Origin: Ktedonobacter robiniae
GTDB taxonomy: Bacteria; Chloroflexota; Ktedonobacteria; Ktedonobacterales; Ktedonobacteraceae
Direction of reading: 5' to 3'
NCBI RefSeq assembly: GCF_016587375.1
Contig: NZ_BNJG01000001.1
Span: 1,116,001 to 1,180,000 of the forward strand
DNA length: 64,000 nt
Below, one piece after another: positions 54,290-62,106 of this stretch. Under the pieces are notes generated by a model, which made no database searches, had not been told where the DNA came from, and saw only the letters and a list, made by a program, of their open reading frames with translations. Numbering within the stretch: position 1 is the first letter of the stretch; the number at the start of each line of letters is the position of its first letter. Made by a program: the position numbers and the translations under genes.

Positions 54290-55297
54290 ATGAAGAAGAA
54301 TAGCAAGGATTACGCTGACATGCAGAAAGACGAAGTCAAGCATTTAACTCAACAAGGAGATGCTCATTACAAACTTAGGCGTCTCGAAGAGGCCCTCTCC
54401 TTATACGATCAGGCTCTCTCCTTGGGTCCTACCTATGCTCCTGCTCACAGCGGGAAAGGATATGTTCGCCTAAGGCAAGAACATTATGATGAGGCTCTCT
54501 CCTTCTATGACCAGGCTCTCTCCTTGGATCCAACCTATGCTCCTGCTTACAAAGGAAAGGGGGACGTCTTCCTGAACCGAAAACGTTTTGATGAGGCACT
54601 CTCCTGCTATGATCAGGCCCTCTGCTCAAATGCGCACTATGCTCTTGCTTATTGTGGCAAGAGTTACACGCTTGTTAAACTCAAACGTTTTGATGAAGCA
54701 CTAACCGCCATCGATCAGGCGCTCTCTCTCGATCCTCACAATGCCTTCTTTTATGGCAATAAGGGCAATGTCCTCTGTGATCTCAAACGTTTTAATGAGG
54801 CCTTACTGGCGTATGATCAGGCGCATACACTCGATCCTCACGATGTCTTCATCCACTACTGCAAGGGCGACGTGCTTAAAGAACTGAAACGCTTTAATGA
54901 GGCACTAACTGCATATGGTCAAGCACTCTCCCTCGATCCTCACAATGCCTTCTTTTATGGCAATAAGGGCCATGTGCTCAAGGAACTGAAACGCTATGAT
55001 GAAGCACTAGCCGCTTATGATCAGGCCCTCTCCCTCGATCCTCACGATGCGCACACTTATAACAACAAGGGAGATATCCTTCGTAAACTGAAACATTATG
55101 ATGAGGCGCTGGCTGCTTATGATCAGACGATCTCCCTAGATCCTGACTACCCGCTCTATGCTCTCGCAAGCCACTATAAAAAAAGCATCCTCAATCGAGT
55201 AAAGGTTCAAGGAAAAGCTCAAAAAATGCCTGACAGACTCCTAATAGGCAAAGAGTCCCGTTTTTCTGTGCAAAAACGACCGAAGCGATTAGAGTAG
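54290..55297 (+). CDS. TPR-repeat protein
   Basis: A 335-residue protein made almost entirely of about eight 34-residue TPR units with near-identical sequence (RFDEALTAIDQALSLDPHNA, RYDEALAAYDQALSLDPHDA). The regular KGDVL/KGHVL turn suggests recent internal repeat expansion. A basic tail (KKSILNRVKVQGKAQKMP) ends the protein. No signal peptide, so a cytoplasmic scaffold is likely. The ribosome site is weak. It lies 66 bp before a small gene that is broken by an IS. Confidence 0.75.
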   Translation: MKKNSKDYADMQKDEVKHLTQQGDAHYKLRRLEEALSLYDQALSLGPTYAPAHSGKGYVRLRQEHYDEALSFYDQALSLDPTYAPAYKGKGDVFLNRKRFDEALSCYDQALCSNAHYALAYCGKSYTLVKLKRFDEALTAIDQALSLDPHNAFFYGNKGNVLCDLKRFNEALLAYDQAHTLDPHDVFIHYCKGDVLKELKRFNEALTAYGQALSLDPHNAFFYGNKGHVLKELKRYDEALAAYDQALSLDPHDAHTYNNKGDILRKLKHYDEALAAYDQTISLDPDYPLYALASHYKKSILNRVKVQGKAQKMPDRLLIGKESRFSVQKRPKRLE

Positions 55298-55363
55298 TGT
55301 GCAAGAAAGGAATGATGAGCGTGACGCCATCATCCTGTATCTACATGAGAGGTCAGAAGAGCA

Positions 55364-55687
55364 ATGATAAAAATGGCAGAACTGGCAGGAGTCGCTCATA
55401 ATATCGCACATCATTCTGCAAGTGGTTTGAGCTTTCTCTATCCACATTTGGCTCAAGCTCTTCGAGCAGTTGGGGAAGAAACAACAGCCATTGAATTGCT
55501 TGTCCAGGATCCGTATCCCCCGAAGGCTGCGGAGGTGCAGCCGCTCCGATTATCTCTTGCTTCGCTCAAAGGAACGGTCCAAAGGATGCTTCAAAAACAC
55601 GGCTTCCATCAAAATGATATTCTCTCGATTGTTTTGCACATCACTCCCGACCCTCGGGATAGCACCTCTCTCCCTGACACATTTTGA
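55364..55687 (+). pseudogene. 5' part of a small gene split by the IS4-family element
   Basis: The first 100-odd codons (AELAGVAHNIAHHSASGLSF...) belong to an unknown small protein. The frame enters the IS at 55666 and ends artificially at 55687. Joining 55364-55665 to 58966-59038 removes the IS and one target-duplication copy and restores one frame of 124 codons ending GSVLHTRAVITAKNGRVYDSGWL. The second half of the original gene is listed at 58955-59038. The product is not recognised. Confidence 0.75.
55655..55665. repeat. Target-site duplication, left copy
   Basis: CGGGATAGCAC, repeated exactly at 58955-58965 on the far side of the IS4-family element. Confidence 0.85.
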
Positions 55688-55810
55688 GAATGAGGGAAAA
55701 ACATCCTGAACGTCGATGTATTATTGCTTCCAGACTCTCGACGAGGGACAAAAGAGGATAAGCGAGTTAGGAAGAGAAAGATTCGCTTAACAACGGCATA
55801 TACGACGTGT

Positions 55811-56698
55811 CTATCTCCTCATCAGTGCTTTTGACAGGAGAGAATCCTGCTCACCCACATCATCTTTTTGGAAGCCAAGAAGCCCTCTCAGCTTTTCTTC
55901 TGTCTCTGATCCTGGTGCTGCTGAATAGACACAGCACTTGAGATCAGGATCTCCACTGATTTGAAAGCTGGCGATTTCCAGCGTGAGGCGTCCGACTAGT
56001 GGATGCTCGATCTCGCGCCACTGTGAACACTGCCTCTGTACGTCCTGTTGCTCCCACGCGAGGCAAAACTCCGGGCTCGCTTGCCGAAGCCGGTCAAGAA
56101 ACGCTGTGATGCGAGGATCCCCGAGATATTGGCTCGCTGTGGCTCGAAATGACGAGAGCGTTTCTAGAGCGAATGTCTCTCTAGCTGGAAAGCGCTGGCG
56201 AAAAGCGCTCTCGGTAAAGAGCAGCCAGAGCATATTACGCTCCTCCTCCGGGATCATCACGAAATCTCCGAAAACGGTGCTGGCCGCCTTATTCCACCCA
56301 AGAATGTCTGTCCTCCGTCCGGTAATGTAGGCAGGACTCCACTCCATCAAATCAAGCGTTCTCTGGTAGGCAGGGCTGATTGCCTCAACAAATGGTGGCG
56401 GCTCTGGAGGCAAGGGTTGATCAGCGAGCCAAGAGAGGTGGATACGCTCATCTCTGGTCAGTTGCAGCGCATTTGCAATACTTTCCAGCACGCTCTTGGA
56501 AACGTGCACATCGCGTCCCTGTTCCAGATACGTATACCAGGCAGTACTGACTCCTGCTCGTTCAGCGACTTCTTCTCGTCGTAGGCCAGGCGTGCGACGA
56601 CGACGCGTGAGAGGCATGCCCACTTGCTGAGGTGTCAAGCGCGCTCGACGGGTGCGCAAAAATTCGCTCAGTTCCGCGCGGCGTTGTTGCTCATTCAT
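55811..56698 (-). CDS. XRE-family regulator with MmyB-like ligand domain (IS passenger)
   Basis: A 295-residue regulator. Residues 10-75 are an XRE HTH with the characteristic LRTRRARLTPQQVG...RRTPGLRREEVAERAGVSTAWYTYLEQGRD pattern. The rest matches the MmyB-like ligand-binding domain (RTLDLMEWSPAYITGRRTDILGWNKAASTVFGDF, later GRLTLEIASFQISGDPDLKCCVYSAAPGSETEEKLRGL). Such regulators often control an adjacent SDR gene, and here a divergent SDR follows. A 36-bp near-palindrome lies between them. It is inside the IS4-family element, so it is mobile cargo. Confidence 0.85.
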   Translation of the reverse strand: MNEQQRRAELSEFLRTRRARLTPQQVGMPLTRRRRTPGLRREEVAERAGVSTAWYTYLEQGRDVHVSKSVLESIANALQLTRDERIHLSWLADQPLPPEPPPFVEAISPAYQRTLDLMEWSPAYITGRRTDILGWNKAASTVFGDFVMIPEEERNMLWLLFTESAFRQRFPARETFALETLSSFRATASQYLGDPRITAFLDRLRQASPEFCLAWEQQDVQRQCSQWREIEHPLVGRLTLEIASFQISGDPDLKCCVYSAAPGSETEEKLRGLLGFQKDDVGEQDSLLSKALMRR

Positions 56699-56711
56699 CC
56701 CTTCTCCTTAT

Positions 56712-56747
56712 CCAGAAAGAATTTATCCCAGGATAATCTCTTTCTGG
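56712..56747. promoter_or_regulatory. Operator-like palindrome between XRE and SDR genes
   Basis: 17-bp arms (56712-56728, 56731-56747) match at 15 positions around CA. It lies in the divergent promoter region, 14 bp from the regulator start, and is a probable binding site of the XRE regulator. Confidence 0.6.
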
Positions 56748-56846
56748 TCCCAGAATATCGTACACGGTACACTTATGAACATATCATATCCCACTGCTCA
56801 GTCATATGTCATCTGAGCAATGAGAAAGAGAAAGGGTTTTACTCCT

Positions 56847-57581
56847 ATGACATCTCTTACAGGAAAAGTCGCACTGGTAACCGGTGCAGGTCGTGGCATC
56901 GGCCGAACCATTGCTGAGCGGCTCGGCGAGGATGGAGCATCTGTGATTGTCAACTACAATCAGAGCGAGAACCTCGCCAAGGAAGTGGTTGATACTATTG
57001 TCGCTAAAGGTGGACGAGCTCTGGCTCTACAAGCCGACATCAGCAAACTTTCAGAGGTACGTCGCCTTTTTCAAGAGGCAGAGGATCATCTTGGGCAACT
57101 TAACATCCTGATCAACAATGCAGGCATCGGACTCCTTCGACCAACCGCAGAGATGACCGAAGAAGAGTTTGATAGCCTCTTTACGCTCAATACGAAAGGA
57201 ACCTTTTTCGCTTTACAGGAAGCGGCCCGTCGCATGCGCGATGGCGGACATATTGTAAGCATCTCAACCGGAGCCACCATCGCCATAACCCCAGGCTTTG
57301 GGGCATACGCAGGGAGCAAAGCTGCCGTGGAACAGTTCAGCCTGGCGCTCTCGAAAGAGCTGGGGCCACGTGGCATTACCGTCAATACCGTCTTACCGGC
57401 TATCGTCGATACTGGCACCTTAGTGCTTCCCGATGAAGTTATTGCACAACTCATTCAGCAGACTCCGCTTGGTCGCCTCGGGCAGCCTCGCGACATTGCC
57501 GATATCATTGCGTTCTTAGTGAGCGATCAGGCGCGCTGGATAACAGGGCAAACGCTTCGAGCTGGCGGTGGGCTGATTTAA
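56847..57581 (+). CDS. SDR-family oxidoreductase (IS passenger)
   Basis: A 244-residue classical short-chain dehydrogenase/reductase, close to 3-oxoacyl-ACP reductase-like proteins. The cofactor motif TGAGRGIGR is near residue 12, NNAG near 85, catalytic Ser in STGATIA and the YxxxK pair in YAGSKAAVEQFS; the C-terminal motif is ITGQTLRAGGG. It should reduce or oxidise a keto/hydroxy substrate with NAD(P)H; the substrate is unknown. I choose ATG 56847, with AGAAAGGG upstream. It is divergent from the XRE regulator and lies inside the IS4-family element. Confidence 0.88.
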   Translation: MTSLTGKVALVTGAGRGIGRTIAERLGEDGASVIVNYNQSENLAKEVVDTIVAKGGRALALQADISKLSEVRRLFQEAEDHLGQLNILINNAGIGLLRPTAEMTEEEFDSLFTLNTKGTFFALQEAARRMRDGGHIVSISTGATIAITPGFGAYAGSKAAVEQFSLALSKELGPRGITVNTVLPAIVDTGTLVLPDEVIAQLIQQTPLGRLGQPRDIADIIAFLVSDQARWITGQTLRAGGGLI

Positions 57582-57787
57582 CCAGCAATCTCTCAGTTTC
57601 TTTTCTCGTCTTCGAGAATACCTCAGTGCGGGTAGAAGTCTCTGAATAGATACGTGTGCCATACTCATCTATTCGGAGCCTTCCAGCTTTTCCCGCGATG
57701 CGAGTTGGTGCAAAAATACCCCCTTGGATGTCAATCACGCATGGTCTCGACCTCCCAAAAAGTAAAAACGTGAGGAGAACACTCTCT

Positions 57788-58936
57788 TTGAATACGACTC
57801 TTGTCCTGTGGGAAGATTGGATGAAGCAAGTAAGTGAGCTATTGCCGAGTGTTCATGGTCATCAGAAGAAGACATTGGCACTCTTTGCCCTTGGAATCGT
57901 GCTGTCGGGATGTGCAGTCTTGCAACGGGTAGCCGAACAACTCCACTTACAAGGAATCAGCGAAACAAAGATGACCAGCATTGAACGACGATTGGCACGT
58001 TTCGTGGCAAATGCGCGTGTGAATGTGGCGGACACGTGGAACGTGTTTCTTCAACAGGTATTACCGTTCTGGAAAGGGAAAAAGCTGCTCTTTGTGTTGG
58101 ATGCAACGCCGTTCCGAGAAGATGCCACAATCCTCTATTTGGGGGTACTGGTGCATTCGCGGGTTTTGCCAGTTGCCTGGGCTGTGCTGCCAGGGCAGGA
58201 GAAATGGGAGGAAGGGCAATGGGTGATTGTAGAGCGATTGCTTGATCGCGTCTTGCCGTATTTACAGGAAATGGAATGCACGTTGATCGCTGATCGTGGG
58301 CTAGCTGGTGAACCGCTCGTGCGGATTTGTCGCGCTCGGCATTGGCATTATCTCTTGCGCATCAGCAAAGAACACACGTGTCAACGCCAAATGAAAAACA
58401 AGTGGAGTTCCTGGTGCCGTTTGGATACCTTCGTACATAAAGTGGGGCAACAATGGTATGGCCGAACCAGGGTGTGGCAAGACAAAACGATCGATGCGTT
58501 TATCAGTGCATGCTGGCAAGATGGGTGCAAAGAGGCGTGGTTTTTGCTTTCCGATCAAAAAGCGAGTAAGCAATGCGTGGTTACTTACGCCAAACGTATG
58601 CGCGTAGAAGCGACGTTTCAGGATAGCAAAAGTCGTGGGTGGAAGATCGAAGCTAGCTGGATCAAAGAGGAGGCTCGACTTGATCGCCTGCTGCTGGCTT
58701 TGTTTCTGGCGCTGTGGTGGGTCAGCCATCTGGCTGCTTCCTGCATTCATCATGGCAAACGAAATCAGTTTGATCGGACCGATCGACGCGATAAAGGGAT
58801 TTTTCGTCTGGGTCGTTTGTGGCTCCTTGATCTCCTCCGGCGTGCCGCATTCTCCCCATTCGGTGCCGCAAGCATTACCAAATGTCTACCTTTCCGTCGA
58901 GCCAACCATGGTTGGGCTTTCTCTCTGCGTTTTTAA
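57788..58936 (+). CDS. IS4-family DDE transposase
   Basis: A 382-residue transposase. The three catalytic acids are visible: Asp in LDATPFRED (about 104), Asp in IADRGLAGEP (about 168) and Glu in VEATFQDSKSRGWKIE (about 273, the Y-x2-E-like region of IS4). The reading frame is intact. The start is uncertain: TTG 57788 has GAGGAG 10 nt upstream, and the next ATG is 57821. The stop lies inside the right inverted repeat. A GAATAGAT/ATCTATTC inverted repeat at 57644-57674 separates it from the SDR gene. Confidence 0.85.
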   Translation: MNTTLVLWEDWMKQVSELLPSVHGHQKKTLALFALGIVLSGCAVLQRVAEQLHLQGISETKMTSIERRLARFVANARVNVADTWNVFLQQVLPFWKGKKLLFVLDATPFREDATILYLGVLVHSRVLPVAWAVLPGQEKWEEGQWVIVERLLDRVLPYLQEMECTLIADRGLAGEPLVRICRARHWHYLLRISKEHTCQRQMKNKWSSWCRLDTFVHKVGQQWYGRTRVWQDKTIDAFISACWQDGCKEAWFLLSDQKASKQCVVTYAKRMRVEATFQDSKSRGWKIEASWIKEEARLDRLLLALFLALWWVSHLAASCIHHGKRNQFDRTDRRDKGIFRLGRLWLLDLLRRAAFSPFGAASITKCLPFRRANHGWAFSLRF

Positions 58937-58954
58937 AATGTGTCAGGGAGAGAG

Positions 58955-59038
58955 CGGGATAGCACCGGCTCTGTGCTACATACGAGGGCTGTTATCACTG
59001 CCAAAAATGGTCGCGTGTATGACTCTGGCTGGTTGTGA
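58955..59038 (+). pseudogene. 3' part of the IS-split small gene
   Basis: Begins with the right copy of the target duplication and, in frame with 55364-55665 after removal of the IS, encodes RDSTGSVLHTRAVITAKNG and DSGWL to a TGA at 59036-59038. Confidence 0.75.
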
Positions 59039-59104
59039 CCAGAATAAATGGCAAGCCATAAACTGGCTTAAACGCCGATAATATACGTTACACATGCTAC
59101 GTGT

Positions 59105-59265
59105 GTGTTCAGGAGCAAAGGCATAAGAGCAAAAGAGATTGAAAAATACCTCTCCCAACTCGGGCAAGAACTGTCCCATCAGGGTATCCAACATCCTATA
59201 CACGTTCTCCTCATAGGAGGAGCCTATATGATGCTCCTGGCAAAAGCTCCGACACCATCCTTGTT
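59105..59265 (+). pseudogene. N-terminal fragment of a nucleotidyltransferase-like gene
   Basis: Encodes IEKYLSQLGQELSHQG then HPIHVLLIGGAYMMLLAKA, which resembles the start of DUF6036/AbiEii-like nucleotidyltransferases (helix, then a GGxxxLL strand). It is cut at 59266 by a short inverted-repeat element, so the catalytic DxD part is missing. The fold assignment is tentative. Confidence 0.45.
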
Positions 59266-59450
59266 GGCTCTTCCGCACTTTTCGTGCTCAACAATACGGA
59301 AAGCCAAATATCATACGGCTTCACAAGACGTAGGAAAGCTTCTTCTATGGCTTTGATTACCTTTTTCAAGCCAAATCGGCCTCATCGCTCTCTGGGTGCG
59401 CTTTTCCCCAGAACGTTGAACTTGCAGAGCACGAAAAGTGCGGAAGAGCC
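59266..59450. mobile_element. 185-bp MITE-like element with ISL3-type ends
   Basis: 24-bp perfect terminal inverted repeats at 59266-59289 and 59427-59450 start with GGCTCTTCCGCAC, as in ISL3-family elements. The interior is non-coding. No 8-bp target duplication is visible, so it may be an internally deleted or recombined IS. Confidence 0.65.
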
Positions 59451-59458
59451 AAAATATT

Positions 59459-59980
59459 TTACACCCTCGGTAGGGATTGCTCCACATCTTCCATCGCTGC
59501 CACAAATTCCCCTCCTACCGTCGGCACGCACCAGTGTTCGTGTTGCCAGGGTTTTAATTCATTTTTTTGAGCAATTGATGGATCGTATTTGGGGAGATAC
59601 TACTGACAAAGCCCAACTCCACGGCTTTGTCTGCCAACAATCGCACTGTCCAGTGGTCATGCCCGTCAGGAGTTGGGCTACAAGCGACCGCAATTAAGTG
59701 AGCAGATTGTTGACCAGTCAGTGCTTGCCGTCGCCGCTGTTGCACCTTGTCATGCAACACTCCCTCCAGTCCGCCTTCAGCGTAACGCTTGCACACGTTC
59801 GTCACGGTAGCCTGACAGATATCAAAAGCTGCGATAATCTCCTGATCTTTCCCCCCTTCCGCCACTTTCAGCAACACCCTTGCACGGACGGGTCAAGGTA
59901 CGGGCATTGGCTTTTTCTCGATGAACAAACATCTGTAAGTACTGGTGCTCTTGGTTCGTGAGGGAGAGGGGTTGTCTCAT
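59459..59980 (-). pseudogene. Truncated, frameshifted IS630-family transposase
   Basis: The N-terminal half of an IS630 transposase on three frames. It starts MRQPLSLTNQEHQYLQMFV (59980), shifts near 59880 into LLKVAEGGKDQEIIAAFDICQATVTNVCKRYAEGG (HTH), and shifts again at a run of seven A residues near 59560 into NELKPWQHEHWCVPTVGGEF. The catalytic Asp/Glu domain after AAMEDV is missing. The first shift looks mutational; the A7 shift could be programmed -1 slippage as in some IS. The element is dead. Confidence 0.75.
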
Positions 59981-60048
59981 CCGTTTTTGTCTCCTGATTT
60001 TCCCTCATCATACCACTTCCATTAAAACCTAAGCGGACTAACCACTAA

Positions 60049-61456
60049 CCCTCTTCTGTCAGAAAGGGAGAGAGGCGTGAAAATCGTTCATGATGGAAAC
60101 GAGTGCGGCAAAGCCGGAGTGGAGATCAGGGATATCAAAGACCATCAGCCAGGGGGAAATGAGAGAGTAGAACACATAAGGCTGGAGAATGAGCCGCAGG
60201 TTGTTGAGCAGGTTCTTCCATCCCTGCCTCGAATCCCACCACACATGCCCAGAGAAGCGGTCAGATGCAGCCTCTGGAGCAGGCGCTTTGGCACTGGCTT
60301 GAGGAAGCGGCTCGAGCCACTCACACGTTTGGTGGTGGAAAACGGGACTGTAGAGGCTCACCAGCAGGTAGGCGCAGCACACGAGCTCCCACCAGCGCTC
60401 GATCGAGGTGTAATCGGTGACCCGGTAATCAGCCCAGCCCAGTTCATTCTTCGCCTGTTTGAAGCCATACTCAATCCAGGTCCGCAACCCGTAGGTGTCG
60501 CCAAGCGTTTTTCGCAGGTTCCCTTGCAGATTGGTCATCACATACGACGTGCTTTGCGTCGGCATCGTCTTGGGATCGGTCGTGAGCAGATAGAAACGGA
60601 CGCTCAAGCGTTGGCCATAGATCACCTCGCGGATGAAGCGGGTTTGCGACTTCCCGTTGGAAAAGGTCCGCTCGAAGGGAAGCCAGGTGGTGTAACGGAT
60701 GCGCTGACCAGGCGGGAGCCACATGCCGTGATTGTCGCGAATGGCCAGGACGTAGGTGAGATGTCGCTTTTCCAGTTCCCGCACAAACTGGGTACTCTCG
60801 CCATACAAGCTGTCTGCCAACACGACGTCAAACTGAAAGCCCCAGGCTTGCAGTTCCTCGATGATCTCGACCGCCAACTCCGGTTTGGTCTTGTACTGGT
60901 CCTCTCCCTTGAGGCGCTTGTCAGGTTTGAACACGCGAAAAAGCAACGGAAAGGTTATCTGATCGAGGACCCCATAGGCATTGACCGAGACGATGCCATT
61001 CTCGATTTTGCCCAGGTTGCCGATGTATTGCGAGGCCGCATACTCGGTTGTCTTCCCTTTCTTCTTGTCGCCTGTCTCATCAATACAGAGCGCGAAGGAT
61101 CGGCCAGCAAGTGCCTGCCGTAACAACTGGAGTCGTCTGCTTCGCACCTCTTGCACATCCCAGAGACCATTGGCGACAAAATGATGGAGCGCCTGGGCGT
61201 CAACCTCTCCACAGATTTTGGCGATGGCTGGCAACGTCTTGCGCTTGATCTCCGACAAGAGTCCCAGATGGATATATTTAAAATGCTCCCGCGCTGCGCA
61301 CGTCAGGGAAGACATCCTCATAGCACGTACAATACTCGTCGATAAAGGCCACTGTGGGGGCTGCTTGTCTTGCTACCGTCATCTCCCATCACCTCTTTCT
61401 GCTCCAATACCTTTTCTCCTTCTCCTTTCAGTCTATCCCTCCCTGACAAAAGAGGG
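60049..61456. mobile_element. IS701-family element
   Basis: 1408 bp with imperfect inverted ends starting CCCTCTTCTGTCAG (left) and, on the complement, CCCTCTTTTGTCAG (right). It is flanked by CTAA on both sides (60045-60048, 61457-61460), which fits the YTAR 4-bp target duplication known for IS701 elements. Confidence 0.8.
60059..61382 (-). pseudogene. IS701-family transposase with N-terminal frameshift
   Basis: Residues after the shift read FKYIHLGLLSEIKRKTLPAIAKICG, then the DDE motifs in LCIDETGDKKKGKTTEYAASQYIGNLGK, VVLADSLYGES and the C-terminal KNELGWADYR region. The true start is the ATG at 61382 (MTVARQAAPTVAFIDEYC). A T4 run near 61276-61279 puts the first 34 codons out of frame with the rest, where the family expects GAFKYIH. 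A single extra T is the simplest reading, so the transposase is probably inactive unless an internal start is used. Confidence 0.8.
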
Positions 61457-61542
61457 CTAAGTACAATCAAGCAACTTTTTGGGTATTGTGCACGCTCGAT
61501 AAAGGGAATTCAACCCAAAAACATTGCGTGATTGTACTTAGG
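61457..61542. repeat. 86-bp imperfect palindrome
   Basis: CTAAGTACAATCA (61457-61469) pairs exactly with 61530-61542, and TTTTTGGGT pairs with ACCCAAAAA further in. It looks like a miniature palindromic element; the IS701 sits at its terminal CTAA. Confidence 0.65.
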
Positions 61543-61544
61543 CT

Positions 61545-61591
61545 GGCGGCGCAGATACCCCTGGTTGAAACACAGGGGTATCTGCGCCGCC
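61545..61591. terminator. Perfect 19-bp-arm hairpin
   Basis: Arms 61545-61563 and 61573-61591 with a 9-nt loop. It ends exactly where similarity to the phosphatase gene 3' end begins. Confidence 0.55.
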
Positions 61592-61592
61592 T

Positions 61593-61645
61593 ATATAATG
61601 AACGACATTGCGCACCTGAGCATACCCTCCACGCAAAATGCATAA
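61593..61645 (+). pseudogene. Remnant of a second histidine-phosphatase gene (last codons)
   Basis: Encodes YIMNDIAHLSIPSTQNA and a stop, matching YILNDIAHLSIPSAQNS at the end of the phosphatase at 46674-47381. Everything upstream of it is lost. Confidence 0.75.
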
Positions 61646-61650
61646 GAAAA

Positions 61651-61703
61651 ATACCAATGCCCGTGGAGCGATATCTGCGGTATCGCTCCACGGGCATTGG
61701 TAT
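61651..61703. terminator. Hairpin with 23-bp perfect arms after the phosphatase remnant
   Basis: Arms 61651-61673 and 61681-61703, loop TCTGCGG. Homologous to the palindrome at 47390-47425, which lacks the loop. Confidence 0.6.
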
Positions 61704-61727
61704 TTTGACTTTGAGTTCCCCCCCTCT

Positions 61728-61755
61728 AGGAACTATAGAGGGAACATGCTATAAT
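61728..61755 (+). promoter_or_regulatory. Promoter-like motif conserved in both duplicated segments
   Basis: GGAAC-N16-TATAAT occurs here (GGAAC 61729-61733, TATAAT 61750-61755) and at the homologous place before the tnpB element (TATAAT 47500-47505). GGAAC is a common ECF-type -35, TATAAT a housekeeping -10. It could drive prfA. Confidence 0.45.
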
Positions 61756-62106
61756 AGTAAAGCTATGAAACCTGCCGTGCTCCACCATATACGCCTGTCG
61801 TTACCGACAGCTTTTGCGCGTCATATTTGCCTGATTACCATTGAGCGTTACCTACTTACAGCCGGGTAGCGACGCCTCATTCTGCCTTCCACCATGCCAT
61901 GAGTAGAGAGCAATCGGGACCCCTGATTGCATGGCACAACCCTCCTCATTGCAAATCTTAATAGAACCTATTATTATTAGCTGTCTTTTTCACGAAAAAA
62001 CAAAGCATTTTACCTTCCCTGTCTGCGCATGACTTATGCCCCTGGCTGCAACGAGTATGCCAGGCGTACAGAGAAGAGATAGAGAAGCGAGAGGAACCCG
62101 GTCGCT
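61756..62106. other. Upstream region of prfA
   Basis: No supported gene. A 34-codon frame starting at ATG 61765 has no ribosome site. The region is probably a long 5' leader of prfA. Confidence 0.35.

Larger units (their letters stand above)
55666..58954. mobile_element. IS4-family element with XRE and SDR passenger genes
   Basis: 3289 bp. The ends are exact 20-bp inverted repeats: CTCTCTCCCTGACACATTTT at 55666-55685 and its complement at 58935-58954. They are flanked by the 11-bp direct repeat CGGGATAGCAC; duplications of 10-13 bp are usual for IS4-family elements. Inside are an XRE regulator, an SDR oxidoreductase and one transposase. No inner copy of the inverted repeat separates passengers from transposase, so the whole unit moved together. 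Confidence 0.88.

Noticed and set aside
60077..61123. Plus-strand reading frame of 348 codons across the IS701 transposase
   Set aside because: Antisense to the transposase, whose DDE motifs are clear; product not protein-like.
61765..61869. 34-codon frame just after the TATAAT motif upstream of prfA (possible leaderless peptide)
   Set aside because: Position would fit a leaderless start, but there is no other support and the homologous segment at 47.5 kb has no equivalent.
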